DNA of 64,000 bases from Tubulanus polymorphus (lineage: Eukaryota; Nemertea; Palaeonemertea; Tubulaniformes; Tubulanidae), in contig NC_134030.1 of the NCBI RefSeq assembly GCF_964204645.1, positions 4,379,855 through 4,443,854 of the forward strand, given 5' to 3'. The position numbers and the translations under genes were made by a program. Positions 54,680 to 64,000 of the stretch are shown here, piece by piece (position 1 is the stretch's first letter; each line of letters starts with the position of its first letter). Below the pieces are notes generated by a model that ran no database searches, was not told where the DNA came from, and saw only the letters and a list, made by a program, of their open reading frames with translations.

Positions 54680-55690
54680 GAAATAATTGTTCTGAAAATT
54701 TGACGTTTGTAAAGTATGTGTTTATAACTGGGTTTTAAGTCATCAAGGATCACAGGTTTAGAATCGGTTACCCTCCGTCAATTAATTATAGATCATGTTT
54801 GAATCTCATAATTTTTATTGAATGGTATGAATCGGTTGCTATACGATCAAATTAACAAATTAGAATTCTGTCGTGTATCAGGTGCAATTCTTATTTCATC
54901 CTGGATACGTGGATTGGTTACGTATTGTGGGTGTGGCATGCTGAGCCCCGGTCGTATTCATATCTAAACTGCGGCGTAAGAGTTTTTCAAAAGCGCGCCA
55001 TTCACTCAGCCGATGGTAGCAATTATCTTCAGGATGTTGCGCGTCGTGAGTCGGACGAAATGACATAGAAACACAGAGCGGTCTCCCGTCACAGAGATGC
55101 CAATGAACATTCTGTTGGGACTCAAGAAGTAGACTGAACAAGATAAAAACCCACTATCTACAGATTGAAAGAATTTAAAAAACAAGAATTTATTTATTCA
55201 ATCTAAAATGTATAGAATAATCTCTGATATCGAAACGCCGTGTATTCTTTAGATTGAATAAAGAAATTCTTGTTTTTTAAATTCTTTTAATCTGTAGATA
55301 GTGGGTTTTTATTCTATTATCCGTTCACCACGTTTGAGTGTGGTTATCGTTCTATAAGTAGACTGAACGTCTTGACAAATTTTTGTTCACTTGGACCATT
55401 GGAACTCCGTAATAATCGGGTTCGACCCGTACATGGGGAAAGAATTTTTTGAAATTTGTAGTTTTGTGGTGATGTTCAGAGAGCTAATATTAGTACACTT
55501 GCCATTGACTGGCACTTATATTCTTCGAAGAAAATGGATTTTAACAATAAAATATTTTTTTGGATTGAATTGCAGTGGTTGATAAATAATATGACCCGGA
55601 GAAGTCATATGAGACTGGGATTCCCCAATTTGCCAATAAATAGACAAGGAACAATTTGATTATTTGATTGAGGACCAGTAGCCAGTAATT
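54680..55690. other. Intergenic, FoxQ2 to lifeguard
   Basis: Holds the foldback retroelement 55140-55355 and, at the right end, the presumed TATA-less promoter and 5' UTR of the lifeguard gene. No exons recognised. Confidence 0.45.
55140..55355 (+). mobile_element. Foldback retroelement, copy 2 (core deleted)
   Basis: Exact 13-base flanking repeats AAGTAGACTGAAC (55127-55139 and 55356-55368). Same arms (AAACCCACTATCTACAGATT and inverse) and the same tail (CGTTCACCACGTTTGAGTGT, then GGTTATCGTTCT) as copy 1, in the opposite orientation. The centre keeps GAAACG (55232-55237) and GTGTATTC but has lost the CTGANGA part. Confidence 0.7.
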
Positions 55691-55697
55691 AGTGAGG

Positions 55698-58230
55698 ATG
55701 GCAGCTCCGCCAACTTACAACGATGCTGTTGGATATCCAGGCCAAGGACAGCCACAACAACCAGGTACGGGAGACTAAAAGTTTGCCGAAAACAGACCGA
55801 GACAAATTTGAAAAATAAGAATTCTAGTCATTTTTTATTCCGTACGTGTAGGTTGACAGGTAGTAATAGAATTAAGTTTGTTTTCCAGCATACGGAGGTT
55901 ATGCTCCACCACCTCAACCCGGATACGGCCAGGCAGCAGTTCTACCTCCTGGCAGTGGGTACGCTGGTGGATACCCTCCGCAACAAGGCGGCTACAAGCC
56001 TCCTAACGCCAGCGGCTATGGCACTCAGTACGGTGGTCAAACAAATTACGACAACCAAAGTAAGCAGTGAAATTATTTTTCATCAGTGCAGAAGCAAGAT
56101 CAATTATCTCAGGGTAGAGGCTAGAGTTAGGACTTCCCCTGGCAGGAAATATTTTGCAGCGCGAAACAACAGAAAACATTTAAGATTTTTGTCGATATCA
56201 TTTTTCAGGTTATGGTGAACCGTTACCGGATGTAAACACCCAACCTGTGTCCAGCAGTGAGGGGCAGGACGAGAGTGATTTTGGTGAAAATTTTGGACGC
56301 TCGCTTAGCGACAAGGCAATTAGGCGCGCTTTTATAAGAAAGGTGGGTCTAATTTGATAACAACTGATGCCTGTTTACAATGCGTTTATCATAACTCGTG
56401 ATATATTTTTTACAAATTTTAGGTATATTTGATTTTGACGGCACAACTTTCTGTAACAGTTGCGTTTATAGCTCTGTTCCTATTTGTGTAAGTGTTACTG
56501 TTTCACTATTGATCGATGAGAATTTATATGAATCTATTCCTAATGTACAAACGTATCATTTACAGGCAACCATTGAAAGATTGGGTCAGGCGTAATTCAT
56601 GGTTTTATTATTTGTCGTAGTAAGTTTCACTGTAACGGATCCCTCAGCTTGAGCATTTTCTACATCATATTGTCAAATGAAAAAACTCTTTACGAGTCAT
56701 GTTTGTATTTTTTCAGTGCCACATTTCTGGTTACTTACATCACGTTGATTTGCTGCCCTTCGGTCAGGTACGAACTCAGTAATTAAAATGATCAGTCGGT
56801 AATTTTAAAAAAGATATTTTCGAAATGGCACCCGTCCTTCATATTTTTGATGGAATATACATTTCAGGAGGAAAACACCAGGAAACTTCATTTGCCTTGC
56901 TGTCTTTGTAAGTAGTGCGTTCCAATTTCAGGCCAGTTCTCAAAAGTCGGTTAAGTTTACCAGTGGATAAGTTCTTCCCCAATGGTAAAGAACTTAATAT
57001 AACTCCATGGGTCAGTTAATTCTAACCACTGGTAACCAGTGTTTAAAGTTTTAAGCAACCCAATTCAACCAATGGTTTAACTCTAAACCGATAGTTAATG
57101 ATTTAAAAATTCAACCAATTTTTGAGCAACCAGACCCTGGCTTGTTAAGAATTTATAAACTCTTAGTTTACAATACCCAGGAATGTTTCTTTCTCATTTG
57201 TTATAGACGTTTGCCTTTTCATACATGACGGCAACGATCACTAGTTTCTATGATACTGAAATCGTCCTGATTGCTGCAGGTATCACTTGTCTCGTTTGCC
57301 TGTCAATCACTCTATTCGCCGTTCAAACAAAGGTAAATATCGTAAGAACTCAGTATTTACTTACTCATTTCTTTCGTTCTTCAGCAAAATTTGAAAGCTT
57401 GAATTTTGAAGTAAATTAGGTTGATCATAGCTCGGTGAAGCTGATAACCCTTTACTTTACAGATACTGAACATGCATGTGCCTCGCACCGACAGCTTTAA
57501 GACATTATCATTGTCATCATTATTATCAATGTATGAATCAATTGATTAATGTATATATTTTAGTTCGATTTCACGATGTGTGCTGGATTACTGTTTGCCT
57601 GCAGTATGGTATTGTTCTTCTTCGGAATCGCTTGTTTCATCGTTTATATGACGGTTGGTTATTCACACGTAAGTGCTCGGATATCACGTTATTTCTACTT
57701 TCAGCATTTTCTTCATAACTGAACGTGATAAAATAGATAATAAATAATAACTTTTATTTTCCCTCGAATTACAACACGATTATACATACAAAGTTATATA
57801 AAAGAATACAAGGGTACTGTTATATATAAGTGTCATCATGGGCGCATAGACTAGTGTTAAGGTCTAGTCTATACGTCCATGGTAATAGGTGTAGTATACA
57901 GTAAGCTGAATAGTGAGCAATGTTTTTACATTTTACAGATATTGAATTGCGTCTATGCTGGTTTAGCAGCAATGCTTTTCTGTTTGGTAAGCATTCTCAA
58001 TCTCAAACAATTTCGAGAAAGATTCGCCCTACAATTGATATCATGAATTATATCAAATTTAATTTCCTATCGCATTTTAGTTCCTGGCATTCGACACGCA
58101 GATGGTGATCGGAGGAAAGAAGTACCAATTGAGTGAGGAGGAATACATATTTGGAGCGCTCCAACTGTATCTCGACATCGTTTATATTTTCCTCATGTTG
58201 CTCTCGCTCGTCGGAGCGGGAAAAAATTAA
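55698..58230 (+). CDS. Lifeguard/TMBIM family protein (BAX inhibitor-1 superfamily)
   Basis: Multi-pass membrane protein of the lifeguard branch (human GRINA/LFG1, FAIM2/LFG2, LFG3), which acts in Golgi/ER calcium handling and protection from cell death. Eleven exons: 55698-55764, 55889-56059, 56209-56342, 56423-56487, 56566-56619, 56717-56767, 56868-56907, 57207-57332, 57564-57668, 57939-57986, 58081-58230; phases agree and give 336 residues. Residues 1-80 are Pro/Gly/Tyr/Gln-rich (PPPQPGYGQ, GGYPPQQGGY), as in GRINA-type N-termini. The membrane core starts at about 124 (AIRRAFIRKVYLILTAQLSV) with about seven helices. The conserved end is FLAFDTQMVIGGKKYQLSEE followed by YIFGALQLYLDIVYIFL. 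It could be orthologous to GRINA or FAIM2; I cannot decide which. Confidence 0.94.
56932..57140. mobile_element. Decayed inverted-repeat element in lifeguard intron 7
   Basis: AGGCCAGTTCTCAAAAGTCG and the inverse of TTTTTGAGCAACCAGACCCT align imperfectly as terminal repeats. Inner ACTGGTAACCAGT is a palindrome. Confidence 0.4.
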
Positions 58231-58754
58231 AAATTGCGCTGTCAAACAAAGTATTTTCCATATTAAGTAGTTTGTTCTTCAATCAAAAATCAATAAGGTT
58301 ACTCTGTGCATTGATTGCTACCACCAATTTGTACGTGTACGCAATACACATTATATGTTGATCGTTATGATAATGCATGAGTCATAGATGAAATTAATTA
58401 TCGCTGTTCTATCATTAGTGTCGATTTGATAATATTTGAGGTTTTCTAGCTGGAAATATATCGTAATCCACTTATTTATTGTTGAAGTTATGATATATGT
58501 ACATACGTAGGACCATTCATTCAAGAAGCTTCTGAAGTATTACCGTGTGGTCCTCTGGCATTGAATGTTGGTTAGTTGTTTTCAGTAAATGGAATTTGAG
58601 CATAAACTGTTGCAGAAATGAGTTATCAATACTGTTAGATGTGTAGGATTTTGATGAAGTCATTGTACAGGTCATCAGTACTAACAAGGCATATTTGTAT
58701 CCATTATATTATTAATAATTCATTATTCAATTATGATATAATAATAATATTGAT

Positions 58755-58760
58755 AATAAA
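58755..58760 (+). terminator. Lifeguard polyadenylation signal candidates
   Basis: AATAAA at 58755-58760 and again at 58931-58936, 0.5-0.7 kb beyond the stop codon. Confidence 0.4.
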
Positions 58761-58939
58761 ATTTATATAGCGCGATAATTCCATGTGAAAAAGCAAAGTT
58801 CAAAGTTCAAATTATTCATCAATTATCTACGAGTATACGTAATACTGAATAATTATTGAAAAAGCATTGACCTAAGAATTAAGGTATTTCTTTCATATAA
58901 AAATTACATTTAATATTCATATCCACTTTCAATAAAGGA

Positions 58940-61190
58940 TTGGCATGACTAATATTCACTTATAAGCATTCCACATTGATAGAGGTGAATATTTGGTAAC
59001 ACTAAGCTATTGTCTAGTGTGGACTGGTGTTGTCTAAAGTGTATTCTATCTGTCCGTGCAATTCGTATTGGTTTTTGTTTTGATATGATTCATAAAAATA
59101 TGTAAAAATCTAACAATGAGATTAAAAAGGCCATTCACAAAATACGTACTAATCCATAAAAGGTTTATCACTTCTCCCGGTGCCAATGCGTAGAATTATG
59201 TTCATGGGAGGCTTGAAATTCAGGTACCGTATATTTTGAGTATAAATACAATGAGATGAGTAGTGCTATATAGGTTAATTATCTTATTTGAAGATACTAT
59301 ACATTAGTAAAGAAAGCTCATGCGTCAAATGAAATAGTACTACTCAATATCATCTTGTTGTATTTTTATTCTACACACGGCTAACACAGCTCCTCCATCT
59401 ATATTTTGAGTATGTTCTTCATATGAACGGCCTAATGAAATTTGGTCACCATTTCTACATTAGTTTTACATGGGGGGATGCTGAAATTCATTGGCATTTA
59501 GGATCTTGAATCTTCCAGAAATCACTTCAATTGGGGAATCAAAATCAAATTCATACATTTACTTGTTTGGATGCTACATTTTTTCAGCATTCCCATAATT
59601 GGGGGTTACATCAGGGATTTAAATCAGTGTTGTACACATATATCATTGACGATATTGATATATAAAACATTGGGATTTTATGATCATGCTTGTCTACTAA
59701 TAAATATTTGTTTGTTTAACTGTATGTACAATAATTTTAGTTGTTCATTTTGTGATGCAGCTTCCCGTTTACCATTCAGAACATGCAAATAAGAGATATC
59801 AGTTTTACTTTTTCCAAGTTCCTGGGTCATCCTACGTATACGTATTCAATCCCTGAAGGCATCCTCCCACGACAAGGAGTCGCGGTACCCTCGGGTTTGA
59901 AACCCAGCCGAGTGTGACCCGAGGATGCATGTAAAATTGTCCAAGGTAAGGCTAAAGAAATACCTTGTTTCTCGTTTCTGCTTGGCTTATAAGTTGAGCT
60001 GGCTGCCGGTCTTACCCTGTACATTACTTTTATTTAAATCATGATCAATTTTACCGTAACACACTCGGCAGCTAGTAATGAACTGATTTTATTGCGGTTT
60101 ACAAAATGACGTGGCCGATTGGGAGAAACAAGGTATCATTTTTGTTCAGCCTAATTGGATAAATTCATGAAGATTGGAATCAAGGAACATTGACTGAGAA
60201 AACAATATGTAATTCAAGGAAAGGTTTCGCCTATATTTTCAATACAATCTAATAACTACAAAATAGTATTCAAATAGCTAAAATAGTAGGTAGACTTTAC
60301 ATGTATGTTCACATATACGTTTAGGTGAGTTATTTCATCTTAGATCAGAATACGAGAAAAGTTAAATCCTTTATTACAAAACTGTAAGATAAGAATAACA
60401 TTTTACCAACAAGTACCAGTATTATTTCTTGTATTTATTTCCTGAGATAAAATCCTAATAGAAAACGTACTATGTGACCGCTAGTAAATTAATTGTAAAT
60501 CTAATACAATTCACCCAGCTGCATAGATTAAAGTGAACAATATTCTATAATTGATTTCAAAAATCTTAAATAATTAGTCTCCGAGTTGATTTAGATCACC
60601 CAAAAAATGGAGTTGGAATTGGCACATACGTAGTATGCATTTTCAATACATATTATTAGCACATTGTAAAATGAATTATCGTAACATTTTATGCATGTCA
60701 ATCTTTTTAACAAATTTTATTTAGCATTAGATAGACAATACATGTATCATTTTCAGACAAACCTATCTTAAATATGATAGACATGAGAAAAGTGTGTAAG
60801 AACTACATAAAAGATGAGTTTGCAAAATTGATTGATGAGTTTTCTCCGTAAATACTCTAGAGAGATTTACTCTGAGATTTATGTTGTATAGTATAAATCT
60901 ATCACAAATTTCTTGATTTCAATAATGAATGGACTGAACCCGAATATTTGCATAATACAAACTGTCATGGTAGCACCGCATTCAATTCAAAAATGACAAA
61001 AACTCAACCAGCGAAATGAATATAATTGAACGTTCTAATCTCAATTTTCGCAATAGATAAAGGGAATAGATTTACAGAATAATCCATTACCACAAGTCAT
61101 CATTATGTGTAAAAGGAAATACAATTTCACTAAAAATAATTCCTATTATTGGAATAAAAACATGGGTACTTTGTAAGTTTAAGTGGAATA
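58940..61190. other. Intergenic, lifeguard to LDH_2 gene
   Basis: AT-rich with no exons recognised. It holds a short CATCCTC...GAGGATG inverted segment (59861-59930) that is weakly related to the tRNA-like elements, and the AGGCTAA element at 59949-60152. The right part may include the 3' UTR of the LDH_2 gene. Confidence 0.45.
59949..60152. mobile_element. AGGCTAA foldback element, copy 2
   Basis: AGGCTAAAG then ATACCTTGTTTCTC at the left and GAGAAACAAGGTATCATTTT then CAGCCT at the right; the same family as 41373-41590. No target duplication is readable. Confidence 0.6.
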
Positions 61191-61202
61191 AGGTTTTTTT
61201 TT

Positions 61203-62028
61203 CTAATTGATAGCTTTCATCGGTGAAACGCCGAGCCTCTTTGCCAAACCCTCCTGTAATTCAAACACAGAATGATAAATGAGCGATGCATTTATAAAGT
61301 ATTCATCAGAGCTGCTGAAAAATGAACACATCTTTCGTACCATGTGTTGAACGAGATTTGGATGATACATGATTCCGCCTTGTTTATCGCATTTGTCGAT
61401 GTGCTGACGTTCCGGATCACCTGGTACGAGTACAGGCTTATCTTCACCTTCCGCCTATGAATAAAATAAGAAAACAAACATCAAAAATTTCGACATATAC
61501 ACAACAAATCTGATATATAATATTTCTAAGTAAGTCCGAAATTCAATAGTAAAATCAAGGGGTCAGATTGGGGACCGCCAGAATTTTCACATTCTTTTAA
61601 ATCCTTACAATTTACTTCACAACGAAATACCGGGATTATTCGCATCTTTACTAAGTTACAATACCGAATTAAGCTGTTACTGATCACAACCTAGACAGAT
61701 TAAAATAAATTTACTTTTATGCTTTAACATGGCTTGTCCAGAAATTCTGAGCTCGATATCTGGCATAAAAAGGGGATCTAATTATTTTGACGGGACACTT
61801 TTCTCGAATTTTTCACACATTTTGCATGATATTTCCCAAATCATATCCACAGTCTTTTAAGCAGCCATCCATTTTCTGTATCAATCTTGACCACTGAAAG
61901 TAATAATGGGTACAACTAGGTATTTCACTTACCATATCTAGATTTCTACAATGATCGATCAAGGATTGCATTCGATCCTCAAAACCAGGGGCGAACATAG
62001 CTGGATTAATGGCCACAAAACACTGACC
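61203..62028 (-). CDS. LDH_2-type malate/L-lactate dehydrogenase, C-terminal exons only
   Basis: NAD(P)-dependent 2-hydroxyacid dehydrogenase of the LDH_2 (MDH/YlbC-like) family, not related to classical malate dehydrogenase. Three exons read in phase: 62028-61933 (GQCFVAINPAMFAPGFEDRM...), 61454-61341 (AEGEDKPVLVPGDPERQH, YHPNLVQHM) and 61253-61203 (EGLAKRLGVSPMKAIN, stop TAG). GQCF.AI.P and the VPG(D/E)PE segment are typical of the family C-terminus. Only 86 of about 350 expected residues are present. The exon at 62028 has a normal acceptor, so upstream exons should exist further right, beyond or around the + strand gene at 62523. Alternatively this is a truncated copy. Confidence 0.8.
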
Positions 62029-62522
62029 CTTAAATTACAACAAAACATACACAAATATTGTAAACTATATATTAATGCAGCACACAGGAACAGTTTCAAC
62101 ATTCACTGAAATTAGATGGAAAACATAGATGGTGAGTTCATTCGATACCATAGATTTGAAAACTAAAATCCATTAACTCATTTTCGCTTTTGAAATTCAT
62201 AGTTGTGCAGATTAAATAACGAATTCAACTAGATTTTTTGCTTTTCTAAAATAGGGTAAATATCAGATGAACTCAAACTTGTATATTTGCAGGAAGCAGT
62301 ACCGACATTATAATTCATATCTTAATGGATTTATGCGTAATATCGAAATCAGTGAGACTGACTTTTTAAATTACATTAACAGCCAATTTAGAAAGCTTTT
62401 CAAACCAATCCAGGAAAGCGACTCTCAATGCAGCATTAATTGTAGCAAAAAACACGCGCAACAATAAATTGTACATGTGATGCGATGAATTAGCGGTTTT
62501 AGATCGCTGACTGGTTATCAAG

Positions 62523-64000
62523 ATGATAACAACGGCTCGAATGATAATCTATTTTCTGATTCTTATGAAGATCTGGTTAGTCGCCATCGGTCAGACAGGA
62601 GAAGTTAATTCGCGACGATATTTTTGGCAGCCCCGAGATGTCAGAATCAAACTCAATCCAGACTATTTATATCGAATAAGTGGCGTTCATTTCATTCAAT
62701 GTGTCGGGCATTGTGGAAATAATGAAATGTGTAAACTTGTCACGTACAACGAAGAGAAGAAGCGATGCTCGCTTTACGAGGATTTCCTCTACACGAAACG
62801 TGGAAAAATGAAATCGGAAATCTATATCCTCCAGTCGGTGAGTCATTTACAAAAAAAGTCTGTGACTGATGCAAAAACTGCAGAAGCTAAACCTTTTCAT
62901 GATATTTCTCACAATCAATAGATTACTATGGAAAGCCTCAGCAAATCACCTTGTCCCAGTAAGTAAAATATATCTTTTATACAACCACTGGAAAAGTAGA
63001 TTGATTATAGAACACAACATCATTTGATGCGTTGAAGTCATTTTCCAGTATAGTGGACATTTCGTAAAAAATTGAAGCAAAATTTACCATTGAACTAAAT
63101 CAGTTAAATTGCATGAAAAATGATAATAACGTTATCGTGTATTCTCATACAGATAGCAAACGTAGATATTCATTTGATATACGTTATGACAGTGATGGCT
63201 GGGTTATCATTGAGAAACGTGATGTACAGAATAACCTGTCGTTTGAACGCGAATGGAAGGAATACAAGCAAGGATTTGGTGATACTAAATCCTGGTATTT
63301 GGGCAACAGTAAGATCTATGAGCTCACTAACGAGTGCGTCATGCAGCTACAATTGATCATTGAGTTTGAAAATGGTTTTGGCAAAGGAGAAATGAGTAAG
63401 TATTATTTTCGGATTTCATATCCTTCATCAATTTTTGGTTTGTACAGTGAACTTCCTTAAGGCAGGAGAAATTTTCCAGTTCATTTTCCTATAAAAATCT
63501 TTCCCTTAACCAGATTTTATAAATTAGATACTTGTCTAAGTTATTTCAGATACTCGTCTAAGTAAATATATTTTATCCCCAAAAGCTTTAAGTTTTAACT
63601 AGTTTAAGTTTAAGAATGACATCATCTAAGACAAAGGCTTGAGAGCGTCACATAGTTGCCTGATTCATTAGTTTTTCCCAGGAAGGTAGTCCTATAGATA
63701 GCCTTATAGAAAGTAGGTTCAATTTGGATTTTGAAGTCGAAACATTTCAGTGATTGTCCCTAATTATGTGGTCAGCCCCGAATTTTCCTACCAACAGAGG
63801 TTTGGTGTAGCAATGAAACCAATGCCTATGCCACCTTAACAAATGACCCAAATTAATATTCATTATTTGCAGCTATCTATGAAACTTTCAAGATTGAACC
63901 TGAAGGAACCAACTACAGAATAAATATTGGAAAACGTCGGATCGGTTCTATCGCTGGTTGGGATGATCCTGAACAAACTGGAGTCGAGTTCTCAACGCCT
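62523..64000 (+). CDS. Secreted PAN/apple plus fibrinogen-like protein (5' part)
   Basis: Exons read in phase: 62523-62837, 62922-62958, 63078-63395, 63873 onward, cut by the window end. Residues 1-24 form a signal peptide (MIIYFLILMKIWLVAIG core). Residues 25-105 have the PAN/apple pattern: HFIQCVGHCGNNEMCKLVTY then RCSLYEDF, with five Cys. The third and fourth exons encode the start of a fibrinogen-related domain: DSDGWVIIEKR, FEREWKEYKQGFGDTKSWYL, GNSKIYELT and GTNYRINIGKRRIGSIAGWD. Such proteins act as lectins in invertebrate immunity or adhesion. The acceptor at 63078 (TTGAAG|CA) is weak and was chosen by phase and because the frame is closed upstream. Confidence 0.75.
63396..63872 (+). 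other. Intron of the fibrinogen-like gene
   Basis: Donor ATGA|GTAAGT at 63396, acceptor TTTGCAG at 63872. Nothing else is visible inside. Confidence 0.6.

Noticed and set aside
59861-59930. Fourth copy of the tRNA-like element
   Set aside because: Shares only CATCCTC/GAGGATG ends and a weak inner similarity; no flanking duplication, so not counted as a family member.

Overview
This is a eukaryotic window, from a bilaterian invertebrate. Its genes are cut into many short exons with GT-AG introns, the intergenic DNA is AT-rich, and short inverted-repeat transposons are abundant. The gene set (FoxQ2, an LDH_2-type dehydrogenase, a PAN plus fibrinogen-like secreted protein, an NSL-complex subunit, cyclin T) best fits a marine lophotrochozoan such as a mollusc. 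That placement is inference; no mitochondrial or rRNA sequence is present to fix the species. All gene models were built by hand from reading frames, splice signals and intron phase; no alignment was run.

Layout. 1-3.8 kb: a frame relic with an internal stop, then a small unrecognised + strand gene with a CRE and TATA promoter. 3.8-16.6 kb: TBC1D5 on the - strand, 18 coding exons, about 854 residues, with both catalytic fingers of its RabGAP domain. 16.6-26.1 kb: mostly non-coding and repeat-rich, with one small - strand coding candidate near 19.9 kb. 26.1-35.2 kb: cyclin T (P-TEFb subunit) on the - strand, 9 coding exons, about 980 residues. It is head to head with KANSL2 (+, 35.7-39.3 kb, about 445 residues) across a compact promoter with NRF1-like, CRE and CCAAT motifs. 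42.2-49.4 kb: uridine phosphorylase on the - strand, with a duplicated 3' terminal exon. 50.4-51.6 kb: a four-helix CD20-like membrane protein (-). 53.1-54.5 kb: intronless FoxQ2 (+). 55.7-58.2 kb: a lifeguard/TMBIM protein (+), 11 exons. 61.2-62.0 kb: the last three exons of an LDH_2 dehydrogenase (-). 62.5 kb to the end: the 5' part of a PAN/fibrinogen-like gene (+).

Functionally this is a mix of housekeeping genes (endosome traffic, transcription elongation, histone acetylation, pyrimidine salvage, cell-death control), one developmental transcription factor and one probable innate-recognition gene. Cyclin T and KANSL2 both act in transcription and share a promoter region; they are also near neighbours in the human genome.

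The most unusual signals are: (1) two alternative, same-phase terminal exons in uridine phosphorylase; (2) two foldback retroelements with exact 15- and 13-bp target duplications, one carrying a decayed hammerhead-ribozyme-like core; (3) a family of elements whose terminal inverted repeats look like tRNA T-arms; (4) piggyBac-like, hAT-like and pogo-like miniature elements with readable target duplications.
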